Shown here in pieces: positions 53,747-60,926 of a stretch of DNA of 64,000 nucleotides; positions within the stretch are counted from its first letter, which is position 1; every line of letters begins with the position of its first letter. The translations under genes and the position numbers were made by a program. The stretch is from contig NZ_JADFCO010000066.1 in assembly GCF_015356755.1 (NCBI RefSeq), positions 558,001 to 622,000 of the forward strand, in the 5' to 3' direction. The notes beneath the pieces are model-generated. The model was not told the DNA's origin and searched no databases. It was given only the letters and a program-made list of their open reading frames with translations. This stretch comes from Nonlabens antarcticus. GTDB taxonomy: Bacteria > Bacteroidota > Bacteroidia > Flavobacteriales > Flavobacteriaceae.

Positions 53747-54862
53747 TTACTGGTTGAGCATTACCGGCATCACCAGCATAGTAACGTTCTCACCTTCATC
53801 AAGACCGTCCACAGGTGTCAAAATGCCTGCACGGTTGGGAAGGGACATTTCAAGAGAAACATGGTCACATGTTAGGTTATTTAACATCTCTATTAAGAAG
53901 CGACTATTGAAACCTATCTGCATATCATCACCTTGATAATCGCAAGTCAATCTTTCATCTGCCTTATTACTGTAATCTAGATCCTCTGCAGAGATATTCA
54001 ATTCTGCTCCAGCCATTTTCAAACGGATCTGGTGTGTTGTTTTATTAGAGAAAATACTAACTCGTCTAACACTGTTCAAGAATTGCGTTCTTGATATGGT
54101 TAGTTTGTTAGGATTCTCTTTAGGTATTACAGCTTCATAATTAGGATACTTCCCATCAATCAAACGACAGATAATAGTTGTATTCTCAAATGTAAACTGA
54201 GCATTGCTATCATTATATTCTACCAACACTTCAGACTCGCTTCCTTGAAGAATTGATTTCAACAGATTCAAAGGTTTTTTAGGCATAATAAATTCAGCCG
54301 TTTCATTTGCTGCAATATCTTCCCTTCTATAACGTACTAGTTTGTGAGCATCAGTTGCAACAAACGTTAATCCATCACTTGCAAACTGAAAGTAAACACC
54401 ACTCATTACTGGACGTAAATCATCGTTTCCAGCAGCAAATATTGTTTTGTTAATCGCTGTAGCAAGTGTATCTCCCATAATAGAAGTATTGCTAGGGTCT
54501 TCAATATTTACCGCTTTTGGGAATTCTTCTGCCGGTGCACAAGCAATCTCTGATTTACCCTTATCGTGGCTAACAGTCATCATCGTTCCCTCTGAATGAA
54601 AAGTTAAGGGCTGCTCAGGGAATGTTTTTAAGGTATCTAGAAGAAGTCTTGCAGGAATGGCAATATGACCATCATCCTGACTTTCCACCTCGAGACGTGT
54701 TATTATGGTGGTTTCCATGTCTGATGCAGAAACCTTAAGTTCATTCCCAACTAGATCGAAAAGAAAGTTGTCTAAGATCGGCAATGTGTTGTTATTATTG
54801 ATCACACCACCTGAAAGCTGAAGATTTTTTTGAAGGTATGAACTTGAAACTATAAACTTCAT
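53747..54862 (-). CDS. dnaN: DNA polymerase III sliding clamp (beta subunit)
   Basis: 371 residues with the three-domain beta-clamp layout. MKFIVSSSYLQKNLQLSGGVI and NTLPILDNFLF begin domain 1, RPVMSGVYFQFASDGLTFVATDAHKLVRYR is domain 2, and FNSRFLIEMLNNL and the terminal MLVMPVML are domain 3. It tethers polymerase III to DNA. Unlike in many bacteria it is not next to dnaA. A strong promoter lies upstream at 54960-54991. Confidence 0.96.
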   Translation of the reverse strand: MKFIVSSSYLQKNLQLSGGVINNNNTLPILDNFLFDLVGNELKVSASDMETTIITRLEVESQDDGHIAIPARLLLDTLKTFPEQPLTFHSEGTMMTVSHDKGKSEIACAPAEEFPKAVNIEDPSNTSIMGDTLATAINKTIFAAGNDDLRPVMSGVYFQFASDGLTFVATDAHKLVRYRREDIAANETAEFIMPKKPLNLLKSILQGSESEVLVEYNDSNAQFTFENTTIICRLIDGKYPNYEAVIPKENPNKLTISRTQFLNSVRRVSIFSNKTTHQIRLKMAGAELNISAEDLDYSNKADERLTCDYQGDDMQIGFNSRFLIEMLNNLTCDHVSLEMSLPNRAGILTPVDGLDEGENVTMLVMPVMLNQ

Positions 54863-54959
54863 TCTTTAATTTTATGATTAACCGCAACCTATTGAAAACC
54901 AAGCTTACGGCACAAATTTTGTAAATAATGCTCTAAATTGCGACATATTAAGTAGCATG

Positions 54960-54991
54960 CAAAGATATTTTTAATAATATTGACCTAGCAA
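54960..54991 (-). promoter_or_regulatory. dnaN promoter
   Basis: On the minus strand TTG (54991-54989), 21 bp, then TATCTTTG (54967-54960), a full match to TTG-N17-23-TAnnTTTG. The ATG is 98 bp downstream, giving a leader of about 90 nt. Confidence 0.75.
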
Positions 54992-55031
54992 CATACTTAT
55001 TAACAAATTCAGTCATTTTTTAAAGAAAATT

Positions 55032-56939
55032 ATGCTTAAAAATTTACTCATAGCCGTAGCTGCTTTTATTTTTTCAAATCAGCTATATGCTCAAACGGCA
55101 TCAGAACGTCAGCAGATTATCGCAAATAACGATGATACTGGTACACAAGTTCTGAAATCTTTATTAGAACAGCAGCGAGTAAAGAATCAAAATGAAGTGA
55201 GGACCTATTTAAACTTGCACCCTATCGTTGCTAAATCAAGTTTAATGAACGATGCCAATGTTTGGCTAGAACGTTTAGACAGGAATGGAAATCCAGTGTT
55301 TATTGTGCCTACAAATTTTACAGGAGCTAGAACAATAGGCATCAATCATGTACGTGAAGGAGGAAGTTTAGGATTAAATCTAGAAGGACAAGGAATTACA
55401 GCCGGCATATGGGATGGTGGCTATACCAGAAAAACCCATGAAGAGGTGATAGGAAGAGTTACTTATGGGGAGGCTGACAAGGAATTAGAAAATCATGCAA
55501 CTCATGTAGGTGGGACAATTATCAGCAAGGGATTAAGTAGGTTATTAGAAGGTATGGCACCACAAGGTTCCTTAATTTCATATAAGTTTGATAATGATGC
55601 TAATGAAATGTACAATGAGGCGTTGGGAGGTATGATATTATCAAATCACAGCTATGGTAGACTGGTTGATGAAAACACACCTGTTATTGTATTTGGAAGA
55701 TATGATCAACAAGCTTCATTTTTTGATTTAATTACAAATGAGTTCAAGTTTTATTTGCCAGTTGTAAGTGCAGGTAATGATCGTGATTCTGGTTTCAATT
55801 TTCCGGATAGAGGATATGATTATTTGACAGACCGGACGCTTTCTAAAAATGTAATGACCGTAGGAGCTATAAAAGGCTTTTTTAATTATACTAAACCAGA
55901 AGATGTCGTAATGTCAGATTTTAGTTCGTGGGGTCCTACCGATGATGGTAGAATTAAACCGGATATTGTTGCAAAAGGAGTAGGCGTGAAAAGTTTAGGT
56001 TCAGCCTCAGATGATGCAACGTCCACACTTAGCGGTACTTCAATGTCGTCACCTATGGTTACCGGTGGATTAATGCTTTTACAACAGCTTTATAACGAGA
56101 GAGAAGGTAGTTTCATGAAATCAGCTAGTCTTAAAGGTATTGCATTAATGACAACTAATGAGTCAGGTACAACTGATGGTCCAGATTATCGTTTTGGCTG
56201 GGGTGTTTTAAACGTAGAAGCTGCGGCAAAAATGATTCTAGCAAATAACCAGTCTAGTGTGATCGAGGAAAAGATATTATCTAGTGGAGAAAATTATCAA
56301 GCTTCATTTTCAACTCAGTCTGCAGACTTATTAACCTTTACTTTATCTTGGACAGATAGAGTTGGGGCTTATCCTGGTGATGAGGAAGATAATTCAACCC
56401 CAATAGAAGACGATCCTACTCCAATATTAGTGAACGATCTAGACATCAAGGTAACATCCGCTGATGGAACTGAATTTTTTCCATATAAACTAGATGTTGA
56501 AAACCCACAAGCAGCTGCAACTACAGGAGTCAATGATGTAGATAACATTGAAATAATTAAAATCACCGCACCATCGGGAGATTATACCGTTGATATCTCA
56601 CATAAAGGAACATTGGTAGGAACGCAAGAGTACTCATTTTTGGTTAATGGGGCTACTCCCAAAACAGCATCTTCAAGATCTGATCAGATAGAATCCTTAA
56701 CCATTTTCCCAAATCCTGCAAACGAGCAGTTTAATATTACTTTTAGTTCAGGTATCAATGGTGATACTGTGCATGTTGAAGTATATAACACCATAGGGCA
56801 ACAAGTAATTCAAAAGAAATTTGACAACACTGGAAACTTCAATCAAAGCGTTGATATATCTGGTCTTTCTAGTGGTATGTATCTTGTTAAAATAGGAGAT
56901 GGCAACGTTTCTTCTACTCGTAAGTTAATTGTACAATAA
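55032..56939 (+). CDS. Secreted subtilisin-like (S8) protease with T9SS sorting domain
   Basis: 635 residues. Signal peptide ending YAQ (about 21). Catalytic triad: D128 in IWDGGYT, H158 in NHATHVGG (NHATH replaces the usual NxHGTH) and S337 in LSGTSMSSPMVTGG; oxyanion Asn 249 in VSAGND. A jelly-roll P-type domain (about 425-545; TFTLSWTDRVGAYPG) follows. The last 85 residues, with IESLTIFPNPANEQFNITFSS and SGMYLVKIGDG, form a type A T9SS C-terminal domain that directs export by the type IX system. Probably an extracellular protease for nutrient acquisition. Followed by a terminator. Confidence 0.94.
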   Translation: MLKNLLIAVAAFIFSNQLYAQTASERQQIIANNDDTGTQVLKSLLEQQRVKNQNEVRTYLNLHPIVAKSSLMNDANVWLERLDRNGNPVFIVPTNFTGARTIGINHVREGGSLGLNLEGQGITAGIWDGGYTRKTHEEVIGRVTYGEADKELENHATHVGGTIISKGLSRLLEGMAPQGSLISYKFDNDANEMYNEALGGMILSNHSYGRLVDENTPVIVFGRYDQQASFFDLITNEFKFYLPVVSAGNDRDSGFNFPDRGYDYLTDRTLSKNVMTVGAIKGFFNYTKPEDVVMSDFSSWGPTDDGRIKPDIVAKGVGVKSLGSASDDATSTLSGTSMSSPMVTGGLMLLQQLYNEREGSFMKSASLKGIALMTTNESGTTDGPDYRFGWGVLNVEAAAKMILANNQSSVIEEKILSSGENYQASFSTQSADLLTFTLSWTDRVGAYPGDEEDNSTPIEDDPTPILVNDLDIKVTSADGTEFFPYKLDVENPQAAATTGVNDVDNIEIIKITAPSGDYTVDISHKGTLVGTQEYSFLVNGATPKTASSRSDQIESLTIFPNPANEQFNITFSSGINGDTVHVEVYNTIGQQVIQKKFDNTGNFNQSVDISGLSSGMYLVKIGDGNVSSTRKLIVQ

Positions 56940-56962
56940 ATCACATTTGATTCGAAAAACAA

Positions 56963-56989
56963 AAAACCTGCCAACTGGCAGGTTTTTTT
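56963..56989 (+). terminator. Intrinsic terminator after the S8 protease gene
   Basis: AAAACCTGCCA, short AC loop, TGGCAGGTTTT with a T-run, 24 bp past the stop codon. It also faces the convergent GreA-like gene. Confidence 0.92.
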
Positions 56990-57006
56990 ACGCGCTAAAG
57001 TTTGTT

Positions 57007-57462
57007 TTAATAAACCTCTAAGATTTTTTGCTCCTTTTCATTAAACGTGAATGTATCGCCTCCTTTAAGACCCTTCATCACCTTGAAAATAGGCGCTTCC
57101 CTAGAAATGGCATAAACCTTTTTAGTATCATTTAATAGTGAAAGCTCACCCATAGGAACGCTAATAAGGACCACCTTATCTTCAATTACCACTAGGGCAC
57201 CTTCTTGAACCGTACTTTTACCACCGTGAAAATCAATGTTTCTAAACTCCACCAACATATCTTCATGCTCTTCCCTCAACTGTGCATATCGTTCAAAATC
57301 ACCTAGGAGTTCACCATGACTATCATCATTTTCATAGCCGTGTTTTGTTTCGTTCGATTCAATACTCTCATTAATCTCATCTAGTTTTGCCTGGTGAACA
57401 TCAATCCGTTCCTTAATCTCTTTTTTACAAGCAGCAACCGCCGCAATTTTCAAATCTTTCAT
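57007..57462 (-). CDS. GreA/GreB-family-like transcription factor
   Basis: 151 residues. The first 75 form a helical coiled coil (LKIAAVAACKKEIKERIDVHQAKL... LREEHEDMLVE) with an acidic tip (YENDDSHGELLGDFE), like the Gre N-terminal hairpin. The remaining FKBP-like domain (VQEGALVVIEDKVVLISVPM, ISREAPIFKVMKGLKGGDTFTFN) matches the Gre C-terminus. Members rescue backtracked RNA polymerase. It is shorter and more divergent than housekeeping GreA, so an Rnk-like anti-pausing or unrelated role is possible. Database entries of this family sometimes carry an unrelated oxoacyl synthase name. Confidence 0.82.
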   Translation of the reverse strand: MKDLKIAAVAACKKEIKERIDVHQAKLDEINESIESNETKHGYENDDSHGELLGDFERYAQLREEHEDMLVEFRNIDFHGGKSTVQEGALVVIEDKVVLISVPMGELSLLNDTKKVYAISREAPIFKVMKGLKGGDTFTFNEKEQKILEVY

Positions 57463-57537
57463 AGCTTGGTTTTATGAAGTTAAATATACAAGGCTGTGAT
57501 TCTACTTATCGTTAGCTTAATTAAATTTTAGCATTCT

Positions 57538-57948
57538 TTACATTTCAGCAGCAGGGCGGTCAAAAAGCTGGATACTGCTTAGCAATCGCTCCCGCACAAT
57601 ATTCATCATACGTTTATTGAGCGCGCTAGAATTTGAAATATATAATTGGTATTCTTGAATGGTAAACATTCCCATTATAATTCCTTTCAGACTGTTCCTA
57701 AATTTTTGATCTCTATTGACGGCATTTTCAATGTAATCGGTTCTTTTTATCAATGTCAAACCATAAAATACATTTTTATGCTTTTTTATATAATTATGAA
57801 ATACAGCTACTAGTAGATCGTGCTGTAATTTTGCAATAGGGCGTAAAGTTTGATTTTGGAAATGCTCGTCTGCACTCATGTTATCGTTGACTTTAGCATT
57901 TGGGATTTCAGGTCGCAGCGCAACAATATTTTCATCTCTATTTTCCAT
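57538..57948 (-). CDS. Conserved Flavobacteriaceae protein of unknown function
   Basis: 136 residues from ATG 57948. This start is chosen because ENRDENIVALRPEIPNAKV is the typical family start; the frame could extend to 58134, but that part contains the palindrome in the RFRESE frame and overlaps the divergent aldehyde dehydrogenase. LRPIAKLQHDLLVAVFHNYIKKHKNVFYGL and FRNSLKGIIMGMFTIQEYQLYISNSSALNKRMM are helical segments. Homologues in the family are often labelled glyoxalase, which the sequence does not support. Function unknown; likely cytoplasmic. Confidence 0.78.
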   Translation of the reverse strand: MENRDENIVALRPEIPNAKVNDNMSADEHFQNQTLRPIAKLQHDLLVAVFHNYIKKHKNVFYGLTLIKRTDYIENAVNRDQKFRNSLKGIIMGMFTIQEYQLYISNSSALNKRMMNIVRERLLSSIQLFDRPAAEM

Positions 57949-57987
57949 GGTGTGACTTTTCTTAAATGTAATGATGAAGGGGGTTTT

Positions 57988-58007
57988 TTCGCTTTCGCGA
58001 AAGCGAA
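57988..58007. repeat. Genome palindrome copy 12 (perfect 20 bp, intergenic)
   Basis: TTCGCTTTCGCGAAAGCGAA in the region between divergent genes, 40 bp upstream of the unknown gene's start at 57948. Confidence 0.95.
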
Positions 58008-58063
58008 CTTTCTCCACAACCTTATCAACATCAGGATTAGTTAAACCATTGCAAAGGCTGACA

Positions 58064-58091
58064 TTGTGGTGACCGGCACGTTGTATATTTA
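58064..58091 (+). promoter_or_regulatory. Possible promoter of the succinate-semialdehyde-type dehydrogenase gene
   Basis: TTG (58064-58066), 17 bp, TATATTTA (58084-58091), a 5-of-6 match to TAnnTTTG. The ATG at 58100 lies 9 bp further, so the leader would be very short. Confidence 0.35.
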
Positions 58092-58099
58092 AAATAAAA

Positions 58100-59458
58100 A
58101 TGATCACTACAACAAATCCATATACTGGCAACAAGTTAAAAACTTACGAGGAAGATACTACAGCTGTAATTACTAAGAAGCTAAAAATAGCCGATGTCGC
58201 TTTTAAGGAATGGCGCAAAACAGAAATGGATTTTAGAGGTCAACTCATTAAAAACGTCGCTACATTATTACGAAAGGATCCCATGAAATTTGCCCAACAG
58301 ATGGCATTAGAAATGGGTAAACCTATTAGTCAGGGAAAGGGAGAAGTTGAGAAATGTGCCTGGTTATGTGATTATTATTCAGACAAAGCACTTGACTTTC
58401 TAAAACCAGAGTCTTTTGAAACGGACTACCATAAGTCTTATGTAAAATATGAGCCTATAGGAGTGGTTCTAGCCGTCATGCCGTGGAATTATCCATTATG
58501 GCAGGTCATGAGGTTTATTGTTCCTAGTTTGATGGCTGGAAATGTGGGTGTTTTAAAACATGCAAGTAGTGTCATGGGTTGTGCACAACAACTTGAAGAG
58601 CTATTCAGAGAGGCAGGTTTTCCAGAAGGCTGTTTTACAAACTTGATTGCAAGCAGCGATGCAGTTGAAGATATCATTAAAAATCCTATAGTAAAAGCCG
58701 TTACACTCACCGGTTCAAAACCCGCAGGTAGTGCTGTTGCCTCCACCGCTGGTGCCGAAATTAAAAAATCTGTACTTGAGTTGGGTGGGAGTAATGCACT
58801 TGTTGTTTTTGAAGATGTTGATGTTGACGCTGCCGTAGATACTTGTTTAAGCGCTCGTTATCAAAATACAGGTCAAAGCTGTATTGCCGGAAAACGATTG
58901 TTACTTCAAGAGGAAGTTGCTGCGGAGTTTTTAAGCAGATTGACTGAAAAGGCTAGCCAACTCAAATCAGGTGATCCTCTTGATGAAAATACTTATATAG
59001 GGGTAATGGCTCGAGAAGATCTAGCCATAGAACTTGAAGAAGCAATGCATAAATCTCTAAAGATGGGTGCCAAACTTCATTTTGGAGGCAAGCGCTCTGG
59101 AGCATATTTCGAACCAACTATTTTAACCGAAGTTACTCGCGAAATGCCTGTTTTTAAGGAAGAAACTTTTGGCCCATTATTATCTGTGACTCTTTTTAAA
59201 ACGGAAGCTGAAGCCATTGAACTGGTTAATGAATCACCTTTTGGGCTGGGAGTAAGTTTATTTTCCAAGGATACTGATCGTTTAGAAAAAATGGTTTCAC
59301 ATTTTGATGATGGAGCCGTTTTCATTAATGAAAAGGTTTCCAGTCACCCCAACCTTCCTTTTGGAGGTACCGGGATATCAGGATACGGAAGAGAACTTTC
59401 TAGATTTGGAATCCACGAGTTTGTAAACATTAAAACCGTAGTGGTGAATAAGTACTAG
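58100..59458 (+). CDS. NAD(P)-dependent succinate-semialdehyde dehydrogenase-type enzyme
   Basis: 452 residues, shorter than average because it begins directly at TTTNPYTGNKLKTYEED. Motifs: AVMPWNYPLWQVMRF, VTLTGSKPAGSAVAS, catalytic Glu in VLELGGSN and catalytic Cys in NTGQSCIAGKRLL, then EETFGPLLSV and LPFGGTGISGYGREL. The MPWNYPLWQ and GQSCIAGKR signatures are those of the GabD/SSADH branch used in succinate semialdehyde oxidation. It is divergent from the unknown gene and followed at 19 bp by the CPBP gene, possibly in one operon. Confidence 0.92.
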   Translation: MITTTNPYTGNKLKTYEEDTTAVITKKLKIADVAFKEWRKTEMDFRGQLIKNVATLLRKDPMKFAQQMALEMGKPISQGKGEVEKCAWLCDYYSDKALDFLKPESFETDYHKSYVKYEPIGVVLAVMPWNYPLWQVMRFIVPSLMAGNVGVLKHASSVMGCAQQLEELFREAGFPEGCFTNLIASSDAVEDIIKNPIVKAVTLTGSKPAGSAVASTAGAEIKKSVLELGGSNALVVFEDVDVDAAVDTCLSARYQNTGQSCIAGKRLLLQEEVAAEFLSRLTEKASQLKSGDPLDENTYIGVMAREDLAIELEEAMHKSLKMGAKLHFGGKRSGAYFEPTILTEVTREMPVFKEETFGPLLSVTLFKTEAEAIELVNESPFGLGVSLFSKDTDRLEKMVSHFDDGAVFINEKVSSHPNLPFGGTGISGYGRELSRFGIHEFVNIKTVVVNKY

Positions 59459-59477
59459 TTTTGCTTAACTGCAAAAC

Positions 59478-60125
59478 ATGAAATTGAGGAGCATTCTATT
59501 AAATATAGCTGCGATAGGAATTGCTATAATCCTGCCGTACACTGGATGGATTCTGTTTCCGTTTGGGTATTGTTTTCCTGTATTTATTCTAGTTTGGCTC
59601 TGTTTGAAATATCAAGGTGATAGCTTTTCAAATATAGGGTTTAGATTTAAATCTTTCCGTTTCAAACCTATCTGGGTTGGAGTTTCAACAGCCATACTTA
59701 TTTTTTGTTTTTTACAGTATGCATTTTTTCCAGTTTTGGAACAAGTTGTAGAATTTGAAGATGTAGGTAATGCGTTGTATGAACGCATAAGAGGAAATGC
59801 TGAACTTTATATTTTTATTTTAGTAATGGGATGGGTGGTAGGTGGATTGTATGAAGAAATTGTCTTCCATGGATTTATTTTTACCCGATTAGAAAAGATG
59901 CTTCCGGGAAAATATGCTACGCTAGCTGGATTTCTTATCACCAGTATTTTATTTAGTTTATACCACCTACAACTAGGTATGGTGGGTGCCATTAATGCCT
60001 TGATTGCGGGAGCTGGTTATCATGCTCTTATAATTTATTATAAGCGGAATTTATGGTTTGGAATATTCTGTCATGCCGCTTTTGATACCATTGCAGCTAC
60101 CTTCTTGTATTTGGGTTACTTATAG
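59478..60125 (+). CDS. CPBP-family intramembrane protease-like protein with altered first motif
   Basis: 215 residues with about seven membrane helices. The Abi/CPBP motifs are GLYEEIVFHGFIF (motif 1), SILFSLYHLQLG (motif 2, FxxxH) and NLWFGIFCHAAFDTIA (motif 3, HxxxD). In motif 1 the usual EExxxR is EEIVFH: E126, E127 and H131 instead of Arg. One base transition (CGT to CAT) would account for this. CPBP enzymes include CAAX proteases and bacteriocin immunity proteins. Whether this one is active is uncertain. It begins 19 bp after the dehydrogenase stop. Confidence 0.85.
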   Translation: MKLRSILLNIAAIGIAIILPYTGWILFPFGYCFPVFILVWLCLKYQGDSFSNIGFRFKSFRFKPIWVGVSTAILIFCFLQYAFFPVLEQVVEFEDVGNALYERIRGNAELYIFILVMGWVVGGLYEEIVFHGFIFTRLEKMLPGKYATLAGFLITSILFSLYHLQLGMVGAINALIAGAGYHALIIYYKRNLWFGIFCHAAFDTIAATFLYLGYL

Positions 60126-60265
60126 AAAATACATTTTATCACTATTTATTATTGCTGGTTTGTACTGACATTTATAATTCTTGCGGGATTTTATGTTCAG
60201 TTTGTATCATTAAAATGAAACGTAAATGCTTTCATCGTTTCTAGTGAGATCTCTAGGGTTGAAGA

Positions 60266-60838
60266 TTATTGGTTTTCATTTAAAAAGAACCACTGCAGAC
60301 CTATCAAACTGATACTGTTATTAAATTCGTTTTCTAGCAGCATTTGCTTTGTTTGTTGTCGTGGAATTTTTACGATTTCAATATCCTCTTTTTCTTCTTT
60401 ATTACCGCCTCCTGCATTGACTTGCTGGGAGGAATTAACAGCGGTGTAGAACAAATGAATTTGTTCTGAAGAGCCACCAGGCGATGGGAAATATGTGGCG
60501 ATTTTTTGAAGATCCTGTACCTCATAGCCTATTTCTTCTAGAACCTCGCGACTTGCACTGATTTCAGCCATTTCATTCTGATCAATAGAACCTGCTACTA
60601 ATTCCAGCATCCACGGCTGATTCCTGCGTGCACTGGGATAACGGAACTGTCTCGTAAAAATAAAGGAATCCGTATCTATTTCATAAATCAAAACAGCTAC
60701 GGAGTCACCGCGCTCCATACATTCACGACTAGCGTCTATGGATTGTTTCCCTTTGAAAGACTCATGACTCACGTTTGCCTTCAGGATTTTTAAAAATCCA
60801 TTGTAGACGGATATTTCATTTGTAATTTCAAACTTCAT
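60266..60838 (-). CDS. Nudix hydrolase (NudK/ADP-ribose pyrophosphatase-like)
   Basis: 190 residues. The Nudix box is complete: GSIDQNEMAEISASREVLEEIGY fits GX5EX7REUXEEXGU (G-SIDQN-E-MAEISAS-REVLEEIG). TRQFRYPSARRNQPWMLELVAG upstream of the box is the ADP-sugar-pyrophosphatase (NudK/NudF) signature. ATYFPSPGGSSEQIHLFYTA follows. It hydrolyses nucleotide sugars such as ADP-ribose or GDP-mannose. No partner genes. Confidence 0.92.
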   Translation of the reverse strand: MKFEITNEISVYNGFLKILKANVSHESFKGKQSIDASRECMERGDSVAVLIYEIDTDSFIFTRQFRYPSARRNQPWMLELVAGSIDQNEMAEISASREVLEEIGYEVQDLQKIATYFPSPGGSSEQIHLFYTAVNSSQQVNAGGGNKEEKEDIEIVKIPRQQTKQMLLENEFNNSISLIGLQWFFLNENQ

Positions 60839-60926
60839 GAGAATGCTGTTAGAATGACAAGATACTAATGGTTAGGGCTTTTATTTCTATATCAAATCAT
60901 TAACTTAGTGCATTCAAAAATTTCCT

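Noticed and set aside
853-58007. The palindromes as CRISPR repeats, terminators or insertion-sequence ends
   Set aside because: They are not clustered or regularly spaced, lack T-tracts, and have no transposase or target duplications nearby.
57949-58134. N-terminal extension of the unknown gene to 58134
   Set aside because: It overlaps the divergent dehydrogenase start and includes the palindrome; the family start is at 57948.
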